Shown piece after piece: positions 58,305 through 64,000 of a DNA stretch of 64,000 bases (its first letter is position 1; every line of letters starts with the position of its first letter). A program made the position numbers and the translations under genes. Source of the DNA: Streptosporangium album (GTDB lineage: Bacteria; Actinomycetota; Actinomycetes; Streptosporangiales; Streptosporangiaceae); assembly GCF_014203795.1 (NCBI RefSeq), contig NZ_JACHJU010000001.1:2852001-2916000 (forward strand), written 5' to 3'. The notes under the pieces were generated by a model, which saw nothing but the letters and a program-made list of their open reading frames with translations, made no database searches and was not told where the DNA came from.

Positions 58305-59630
58305 TCAGGCGAGATCGGGCCCGGGGGTGTCCACCCCGATGTGGTCGGGAGACGCGCCGGTGCCGAACGTGTCACGCAGCCGGAGCTCCTGCTCGATCAC
58401 CCCGGCCAGGCGGCGGACGCCCTCACGGATGCGGTCGGGCTCCGGGTAGCAGTAGGACAGCCGCATGTGGCGCGCCCCGCCCCCGTCGGCGTAGAAGCCG
58501 GTGCCCGGGACGAAGGCCACCCGCTCGGAGACGGCGCGGGGCAGGAGAGCCTTGGAGTCGAGCCCTTCGGGGAGGGTGGCCCAGACGAAGAAGCCTCCGC
58601 TGGGACGGGTCCAGGTGAAGTCGGCGGGCATCAGTGCCTCAAGTGAACTGATCATGGCGTCCCGGCGCTCGCGGTAGAGCACCTGGAAGGACTTGATCTG
58701 CTCGCGCCACGGCTGGGTGGCGAGGTACTGCCCGACGGCGAGCTGGGTGAAGGAGGAGTGGGACAGGACCGCCGACTCCATCGCCAGCACCAGTTTGTCG
58801 CGGATGGCGTGCGGGGCGAGTGCCCAGCCGACCCGGAAGCCGGGGGCCAGGGTCTTGGAGAACGAGCCGAGATAGACGACACCATCGGGGTTGTCGGCGC
58901 GCAGCGCCCTCATGGGCTCGCCGTCGAAACCGAGCAGGCCGTACGGATTGTCCTCGACGATCAGCACGTCCGCGCGCTGGCAGATGTCCAGCACCTGCTG
59001 TCTGCGTGCCTCGTTGAGCGTCACCCCGGCGGGGTTCTGGAAGGTGGGAATGGTGTACAGGAACTTGATCGGGGCGCCTGCGGTCTTCAGGGCGTAGATG
59101 GTCTGCGCGAGCGACTCGGGGATGATCCCCTCGTCGTCCATGGCGATGTGGACCACCTTGGCCTGGTAGGCGGCGAAGGTGCCCAGCGCGCCCACATAGG
59201 AGGGCCCCTCGGCGAGGATGACGTCGCCGGGGTCGATGAAGATGCGGGTGATCAGATCGAGGGCCTGCTGTGAGCCGACGGTGACGACGACGTCGTTGGA
59301 GTTGGCCTCGATCCCCTCCATCCGCATGACATCGCAGATCTGCTCGCGCAGGTGCGGGTCACCCTGGCCGGAGCCGTACTGGAGGGCGACCGGGCCGCGC
59401 CGGGCCACCAGGTCGGCGACGAGCTCCCCCACGGTGTCGAGCGGGAGGGCGGTGACGTACGGCATGCCACCGGCCAGCGAGACCACCTCGGGCCTCGAGG
59501 CGACGGCGAAAAGAGCGCGAACCTCGGAGGCGACCATCCCGGTAGCTCGTGCGGCGTAGCGGTCGATGTAGGCGTCGATCCGCGAGCCCTGGGCCGCGAC
59601 GGTCTGACCGTGATCTGACTCTTGGGGCAC
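58305..59630 (-). CDS. PLP-dependent aminotransferase (2-aminoadipate/MocR-core type)
   Basis: A 441-residue class I aminotransferase, without a GntR helix-turn-helix. VVSLAGGMPY, LQYGSGQGDPHLREQI, VTVGSQQALDLI and YTIPTFQNPAGVTL are typical. The PLP Lys is in GSFSKTLAPGFRVGW. GTG at 59630 follows AGGAGGTGGACC. It may convert amino acids such as 2-aminoadipate, valine or aromatic amino acids. Confidence 0.9.
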   Translation of the reverse strand: MPQESDHGQTVAAQGSRIDAYIDRYAARATGMVASEVRALFAVASRPEVVSLAGGMPYVTALPLDTVGELVADLVARRGPVALQYGSGQGDPHLREQICDVMRMEGIEANSNDVVVTVGSQQALDLITRIFIDPGDVILAEGPSYVGALGTFAAYQAKVVHIAMDDEGIIPESLAQTIYALKTAGAPIKFLYTIPTFQNPAGVTLNEARRQQVLDICQRADVLIVEDNPYGLLGFDGEPMRALRADNPDGVVYLGSFSKTLAPGFRVGWALAPHAIRDKLVLAMESAVLSHSSFTQLAVGQYLATQPWREQIKSFQVLYRERRDAMISSLEALMPADFTWTRPSGGFFVWATLPEGLDSKALLPRAVSERVAFVPGTGFYADGGGARHMRLSYCYPEPDRIREGVRRLAGVIEQELRLRDTFGTGASPDHIGVDTPGPDLA

Positions 59631-59832
59631 GGTCCACCTCCTAGTCATGTGGAGCACAGCGTGTGCTCATGCCAGAGAAACCAGATTACGTCAGTGGCCA
59701 TTGTCGTCTGCGTGGGGGGACGGGACACCTGAAACCAGGACCCGCACTGAGCTACGATGCCAGCTGGAGACGCCGTTTTCGCGCGTTTTTCGCCATGGCT
59801 TGCACTCGTCTCGCCAGGATTGGGGCCAACAG

Positions 59833-60453
59833 GTGTCGCGTCGGCTGGCAAACGTCACACTCGACAATCTCGACGACCTGCCGCGCCGCTGCCGCCGGTG
59901 CGTCTTCTGGGAGCTCGATCCCATGAACGGGAACCGGGCGGTCGAGGCGGGAGACCCGGGGCTGGAGAAGGAGGCCTGGGTCTCCTCCACCCTGCTGGAG
60001 TGGGGGAGCTGCGGCAAGATCGTCTATGTGGACGGCGTGGCCGCGGGCTTCGTGCTCTACGCGCCGCCGCACTACGTGCCGCGTTCGGTGGCCTTCCCCA
60101 CCTCGCCGGTCAGCGCCGACGCCGTGCTGCTGATGACCGCGCACATCATCCCCGAGTTCTCCGGTGGCGGCCTGGGACGGATGCTGGTCCAGGGGGTGGC
60201 CAAGGACCTGACGCGGCGCGGGGTGCGGGCGATCGAGGCGTTCGGCGACCTGAAGTGGGAACAGCCGGGGGCGTGTCTGATGCCCGCCGACTACCTGCTC
60301 TCGGTGGGGTTCAAGACAGTCCGGCCGCACCTGCGCTTCCCCCGGCTCCGCCTTGAGCTCAAGACCGCCGTGTCGTGGCGTGAGGACGTCGAGGTGGCGC
60401 TGGAGAGGCTGCTGGGCTCGATGAGTCCGGAGCGGGCACTACGGCCCGTCTGA
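59833..60453 (+). CDS. GNAT family N-acetyltransferase
   Basis: A 206-residue protein with motif A as IIPEFSGGGLGRMLVQGV. The start region holds RRCRRCVFWELDP, common in a group found near trxA/trxB in actinobacteria. The last part is more variable. GTG at 59833 is picked as the first start with family-like sequence; ORF reads back to 59647. Substrate unknown. It is divergent from the aminotransferase. Confidence 0.85.
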   Translation: MSRRLANVTLDNLDDLPRRCRRCVFWELDPMNGNRAVEAGDPGLEKEAWVSSTLLEWGSCGKIVYVDGVAAGFVLYAPPHYVPRSVAFPTSPVSADAVLLMTAHIIPEFSGGGLGRMLVQGVAKDLTRRGVRAIEAFGDLKWEQPGACLMPADYLLSVGFKTVRPHLRFPRLRLELKTAVSWREDVEVALERLLGSMSPERALRPV

Positions 60454-60554
60454 GGGCGCTGTGACCCCGGCGGGGCCGTACGGTCCCCGTGCGTGAGGAC
60501 CCGCGGCCGGCCGAGGAGCTCTGAGACCCGGTGAGCTTCCCCGGGCGGAGACAT

Positions 60555-60592
60555 GCGAAAGCCCCCTGCCGTCGGGCGAGGGGGGCTTTCGC
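60555..60592. terminator. Bidirectional terminator
   Basis: Perfect 12-bp stem GCGAAAGCCCCC/GGGGGCTTTCGC (60555-60566 with 60581-60592) between the convergent acetyltransferase and trxA. The 14-base loop is large. Confidence 0.8.
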
Positions 60593-60703
60593 CGGTGGGT
60601 GTGCCGCTCGGAAGCGGGTGGTACGGCATGCGCCGTGGGGTGCGCCGGCCGCAGGGGGCCTGGGCCCTGTCCCGCAGACCTTGCCTACACCGCGGGATAG
60701 GAC

Positions 60704-61027
60704 CTAGATGATGCCCTCGAGCTCGCGGAGCAGCATGGCCTTCGGCTTGGCGCCGATGATCTGCTTCACGACCTCTCCGTTCTTATAGACGTTCAGGGTC
60801 GGGATCTGGAGTACGCCGTAGTTGCCGGCGGTCGAGGGATTCTCGTCGACGTTCAGCTTGACGACGGTCAGCTTCTCGGCCTGCTCGTTGGCGATCTCCT
60901 CCAGGATCGGGGCAACCTGGCGGCAGGGTCCGCACCACTCGGCCCAGAAATCGACGATGACGGGCTTGTCGCTCTTGAGGACGTCCGCGTCGAAGCTGGC
61001 GTCGGTCACGTTCTTGATGGCGCCCAA
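60704..61027 (-). CDS. trxA: Thioredoxin
   Basis: 107 residues, with the active site WCGPC in [15 protein letters not shown] and the cis-Pro in [11 protein letters not shown]. It is kept reduced by the upstream thioredoxin reductase, 36 bases away. The start is TTG at 61027 with AGGGAGAG upstream. Confidence 0.96.
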   Translation of the reverse strand: MGAIKNVTDASFDADVLKSDKPVIVDFWAEWCGPCRQVAPILEEIANEQAEKLTVVKLNVDENPSTAGNYGVLQIPTLNVYKNGEVVKQIIGAKPKAMLLRELEGII

Positions 61028-61063
61028 GGTTTTGCTCTCCCTATCCGATGTTGTCCGGTTGTA

Positions 61064-61999
61064 TCAGTTCTCGTCGCGGTCGCTCAGCCAGCGCTCGGCG
61101 TCCAGCGCGGCGGCGGTGCCGGTGCCGGCCGCGGTGATCGCCTGGCGGTAGGTGTGGTCGACGACGTCGCCGGCGGCGAATACACCGTCCAGGTTGGTGT
61201 GGGTGGAGGGGGAGGCGACCTTGATGTAGCCCTCGTCGTCGAGCTCCACCTGGCCCTTGACGAGCTCGGTGCGGGGGTCGTGGCCGATCGCGATGAACAG
61301 GCCGGTGGCCGGGAGCTCGCTCTCCTCACCGGTCTTGAGGTTGCGCAGGCGCACCCCGGAGACCTTCGCCTCCCCGAGGACGTCGACGACCTCGCTGTCC
61401 CACACGAAACGGATCTTCTCGTTCGCGAATGCGCGATCCCGCATGATCTTGCTGGCGCGCAGCTCGTCGCGGCGGTGCACCACGGTCACCGTGCTGGCGA
61501 ACCGGGTGAGGAAGGTGGCCTCCTCCATGGCGGTGTCACCGCCGCCGACGACCACGATGTCCTGGCCGCGGAAGAAGAAGCCGTCACATGTGGCGCACCA
61601 GGAGACGCCGTGGCCGGACAGGCGCTTCTCGTTGGGCACGCCCAGCTCGCGGTAACCGGAGCCCATGGCCAGGACGACGGCCTTGGCGTGGTAGGTGTCG
61701 GTGGCGGTCTTGACGACCTTGGGGTCGGAGCTGAGGTCGACCTCGATCACGTCGTCGGCGATCAGCTCGGCGCCGAACCGCTCAGCCTGCTTGCGCAGGT
61801 TGTCCATGAGGTCGGGGCCCATGATGCCGTCGGGGAAGCCGGGGAAGTTCTCCACCTCTGTGGTGTTCATCAGCGCGCCGCCGGCGGTGACCGATCCTTC
61901 GAAGACCAGGGGCTTCAGGTCGGCACGCGCAGAGTACACAGCCGATGTGTAACCGGCGGGACCCGATCCGATGATGATCACATTCCGGACGTCCATCAC
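61064..61999 (-). CDS. trxB: Thioredoxin-disulfide reductase
   Basis: A 311-residue FAD/NADPH enzyme. FAD-binding [19 protein letters not shown], redox motif CATC in [17 protein letters not shown]-binding [13 protein letters not shown], and C-terminal [19 protein letters not shown] at 61999 and ATG at 61996 are both possible, after GGAGAGG. It is in an operon with trxA. Confidence 0.96.
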   Translation of the reverse strand: MMDVRNVIIIGSGPAGYTSAVYSARADLKPLVFEGSVTAGGALMNTTEVENFPGFPDGIMGPDLMDNLRKQAERFGAELIADDVIEVDLSSDPKVVKTATDTYHAKAVVLAMGSGYRELGVPNEKRLSGHGVSWCATCDGFFFRGQDIVVVGGGDTAMEEATFLTRFASTVTVVHRRDELRASKIMRDRAFANEKIRFVWDSEVVDVLGEAKVSGVRLRNLKTGEESELPATGLFIAIGHDPRTELVKGQVELDDEGYIKVASPSTHTNLDGVFAAGDVVDHTYRQAITAAGTGTAAALDAERWLSDRDEN

Positions 62000-62070
62000 T
62001 GCTGCGCCTCTCCTTTGTCATTGCCAGTGGCGTCAACAGATCCTAGGCGTCACTGATTCCCCGCCGAGAC

Positions 62071-62110
62071 GAGAAGGCCCGGCACGGACGGATCCGTGCC
62101 GGGCCTTCTC
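62071..62110 (-). terminator. Terminator of the sigma/anti-sigma operon
   Basis: Perfect 18-bp stem (62071-62088 with 62093-62110), four-base loop, between the anti-sigma gene stop and trxB start. Confidence 0.85.
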
Positions 62111-62133
62111 CTGGATGGGGTGAATCCGACGAG

Positions 62134-63009
62134 TTATTTCCAGCTTGCGAGAGCAGGCTTGCGCAGGTCCTCACACCGCAGGCCCACCACGTGGACGCGC
62201 ACCGAGTTCTTGGCCTTGTTCTGCCAGAAGACCATGATGTTGGCCTCCTGACCGTTGTACTGGCCCTGGTCCACGGTGAACGGAGACTTCCCGACCTTGC
62301 TGGAGACCTGCTGGACGCACTGCTGGAGCTTGGCGCCGCCGCTCATGTCCTTGGCGTCCACGATCTGCGCCGGGCCGATGTAGTCCAGCAGCGAGCCCTT
62401 GAGCTCCTGGTCGTTGTAGTTCCAGTTGCTGTCGGTCAGCTGGTAGCCCCCTCCCACGGAGGGCAGGGGCTGGGCGATCGGGGTGCCCGTGCCCGTGCTG
62501 GGCGCGGAGAGCACGTCGCTCGTCACCACGGCCCCGCCGATCACCGCCGCCACCATTCCCGCCGCCGCGACGGGCATGGCCCATCGGCGCTGCCGGGTGG
62601 TCTTGCGCCGCCTGACCGGGGTGACCGGGGTGATGGTGCCGTCGTCGCCGACGACTCCCAGCCGTGTCACCGGCTCCGGCTCCGGCTCGGGGAGAGGCGT
62701 CGTCTCCCACGGCGCGTCGCGCATTATGTCGTCCCAGGCCGGTGCTTCCACCAGGCCCACTCCACCTCCACGGAAGCTTTCGGCCTCTGCGGCCAGCGCG
62801 CGGTCAATCCTGAGTGCGACCCCCATCGGCATGGCCGGGGTGGGCGTCGCGGACAGCACCTCACGGACCGCTGCAAGGTCGGCGAGGCTCTCACCACAGG
62901 GGTCGCAGACCGCGAGATGTTCGCGTACCTGCAGGGCCGTGGCGGCGTCGAGAAGACCCTCGGCCAGTTCGGCCAGGATCTCCAGGTCGTAGTGCGTATC
63001 ACCCGTCAC
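62134..63009 (-). CDS. Zinc-finger anti-sigma factor (ZAS type)
   Basis: 291 residues. The ZAS motif H-x3-C-x2-C is present in REHLAVCDPCGES, for sigma-factor binding. A cytosolic linker with a run of PEP repeats is followed by one membrane helix (AMPVAAAGMVAAVIGGAVV) and an external domain with two cysteines. GTG at 63009 lies inside the end of the sigma gene (11-base overlap). It most likely holds the neighbouring SigM-type factor inactive until stress, probably oxidative as in related actinobacteria. Confidence 0.9.
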   Translation of the reverse strand: MTGDTHYDLEILAELAEGLLDAATALQVREHLAVCDPCGESLADLAAVREVLSATPTPAMPMGVALRIDRALAAEAESFRGGGVGLVEAPAWDDIMRDAPWETTPLPEPEPEPVTRLGVVGDDGTITPVTPVRRRKTTRQRRWAMPVAAAGMVAAVIGGAVVTSDVLSAPSTGTGTPIAQPLPSVGGGYQLTDSNWNYNDQELKGSLLDYIGPAQIVDAKDMSGGAKLQQCVQQVSSKVGKSPFTVDQGQYNGQEANIMVFWQNKAKNSVRVHVVGLRCEDLRKPALASWK

Positions 63010-63646
63010 GAAGTTCTGCTCCCTTCGCGGATGAGACGCGAGACAGATCGGATCGGTTCCGTAGATGGGAAAGAATGGGGGCGAGTTTCGCGCGCCCACG
63101 GGCGCATCTGCTCTTCACCGTGCCGCTCGGCACCTCCAGGACCTGGGCGGCGTCCTCGACGGAGTAGCCCATCATGTCCACGAGCACCAATGCGGCCCGC
63201 TGGTCCGCGGGCAGCAGCTTGAGCGCGGCCGAGACCTCCATGGAGACCTCGCGCTCGGCTGTCTGGTCCAGCACGGGGGCGTCGCGTTCGGCGGCCTCGA
63301 CGAGCTCGTCGTCGGCGACCGGGCGGATGGACTTCCTGCGCATGCGGTCCAGGCAGGCGTTGACCACGATGCGGTGCAGCCACGTGGTGACGGCCGCCTC
63401 GCCGCGGAAACTGTCGGCCTTGCGATAGGCCGAGACGAAGGCGTCCTGTACGGCGTCGGCCGCCTCGTCGGGGTCGCCCAGCGTGCGCAGGGCGACCGCC
63501 CACATGCGGTCTCGATGTCGCTTGACTATTTCACTGAAAGCGTGCGGATCCCCGGCGATATGCCGGGTCAGCAGCTCGGCGTCGGGCACTGTGGCCCGCG
63601 CCATCTGCTGTTCCGCCGCTGGCGGGGTCTCGGGTGGGGAATTCAC
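62999..63646 (-). CDS. sigM: ECF RNA polymerase sigma factor, SigM-like
   Basis: A 215-residue ECF factor. Region 2: FSEIVKRHRDRMWAVALRT and DAVQDAFVSAYRKADSFRGE, TTWLHRIVVNACLD. Region 4: LLPADQRAALVLVDMMGYSV and VLEVPSGTVKSRCARGRAKL. The place upstream of an anti-sigma gene, trxB and trxA is that of mycobacterial sigM. GTG at 63646 lacks a clear ribosome site; ATG at 63604 is an alternative. Confidence 0.9.
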   Translation of the reverse strand: MNSPPETPPAAEQQMARATVPDAELLTRHIAGDPHAFSEIVKRHRDRMWAVALRTLGDPDEAADAVQDAFVSAYRKADSFRGEAAVTTWLHRIVVNACLDRMRRKSIRPVADDELVEAAERDAPVLDQTAEREVSMEVSAALKLLPADQRAALVLVDMMGYSVEDAAQVLEVPSGTVKSRCARGRAKLAPILSHLRNRSDLSRVSSAKGAELRDG

Positions 63647-63758
63647 AAGGAGAGTCCTGCTGCCGGTCCGGGGAGAACACCACTACGTGATAGATGGTGC
63701 CATGAAATCTCCGATGATCGTCAACAAGACGGGTAAAACCGATCAAATCGCTCTGGCG

Positions 63759-64000
63759 TCACTTCGTGGCGAGGATCTTGACGTCGATCACGGTTCCACG
63801 ATATTTGCCCTGGTAGGTGGGCATTTTGGTGAACCAGACCACGACGTATCTGCCCTTCTCCGGGGCCTCGGCGGTGAAGATCTTCTTGCCGGAGGCCTCG
63901 GCGGACTTGCCGATCACGGTCATGTCCTTCAGGTCCTGGGAGTCGCCGACCCTGACCTCCGCGGCGCCGCCGGAGCCGCTGCCGAAGTCGACCGACACCT
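63759..64000 (-). CDS. C-terminal part of a beta-sandwich protein (partial, runs off the window)
   Basis: The last 79 codons are inside the window. They form a beta-rich domain with SQDLKDMTVIGKSAEASG and GRYVVVWFTKMP, GKYRGTVIDVKIL, reminiscent of the discoidin-like end of the protein-kinase-like proteins encoded beside murJ in actinobacteria. The start lies beyond the window edge. The assignment rests on synteny and resemblance. Confidence 0.6.
   Translation of the reverse strand, partial: VSVDFGSGSGGAAEVRVGDSQDLKDMTVIGKSAEASGKKIFTAEAPEKGRYVVVWFTKMPTYQGKYRGTVIDVKILATK

Overview
The window is high-GC actinobacterial DNA containing the chromosomal replication origin. Gene order and protein sequences (gyrA, gyrB, dciA, recF, gnd, dnaN, oriC, dnaA, rpmH, rnpA, yidD, yidC, jag, rsmG, parA, parB, then trxA, trxB, an anti-sigma factor and a SigM-type sigma factor) point to the Streptosporangiales, probably Streptosporangiaceae (Streptosporangium/Nonomuraea-like). 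That assignment is inferred from synteny and general resemblance, not from a search.

Layout. (1) 0.2-9.1 kb: an anti-sigma-type ATPase, an acetyltransferase, a NUDIX hydrolase and a tightly packed minus-strand operon encoding a SWIM zinc-finger protein, an uncharacterised DUF5691-like protein, a VWA protein, a MoxR AAA+ ATPase and a large DUF5682-like protein with an erythromycin-esterase/ChaN/TraB-like histidine pattern. This is the best candidate for an undescribed system here. (2) 9.4-16.5 kb: accessory genes (polysaccharide deacetylase lipoprotein, CBS protein coupled to an ArsB/NhaD-type transporter, MFS exporter, methyltransferase, PucR-type regulator with a nonsense codon, secreted hydrolase). 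(3) 16.6-25.6 kb: a decay zone. Intact small genes (methyltransferase, nucleotidyltransferase, DinB, VOC, TetR, ECF sigma factor) alternate with remnants: a MerR stub, a DoxX tail, a MacA/MacB-type efflux operon with several internal deletions, a TAP-family hydrolase missing its active site and a DUF6461 fragment. (4) 25.5-36.1 kb: a genomic island at tRNA-Ile(GAT). A 41-bp copy of the tRNA 3' portion lies at 25657-25697 and the intact tRNA is at 36023-36096. Each copy has a terminator hairpin, a pair of 9-bp repeats with 12-bp period and an integrase C-terminal remnant on its left, which suggests two elements inserted one after the other. The cargo is a two-component system, a membrane-anchored hydrolase, a DUF2786 protein, an auxiliary tryptophanyl-tRNA synthetase with a Trp-Trp leader-peptide attenuator, and a complete IS1182-family element bounded by CTAG. 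(5) 36.2-55.5 kb: core origin region, with gyrase, dciA, recF and dnaN transcribed away from oriC on one side and rpmH to parB on the other. DnaA boxes fill both the dnaN-dnaA and dnaA-rpmH gaps. Five perfect parS sites lie in parA and just after parB, one inside a 36-bp perfect palindrome. A C-terminal remnant of an IscB-like nuclease sits between rsmG and parA. (6) 56-64 kb: threonine aldolase-like enzyme, Ddl, aminotransferase, acetyltransferase, thioredoxin system, SigM-like sigma/anti-sigma pair and the end of a further gene that runs off the window.

The core genes form one functional block: initiation (DnaA/oriC), loading and clamp (DciA, DnaN), repair (RecF), supercoiling (GyrAB), segregation (ParAB-parS), membrane insertion (YidC/YidD), RNase P protein and ribosomal protein L34. 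The accessory blocks carry regulatory, efflux and resistance-type functions, many of them eroded.
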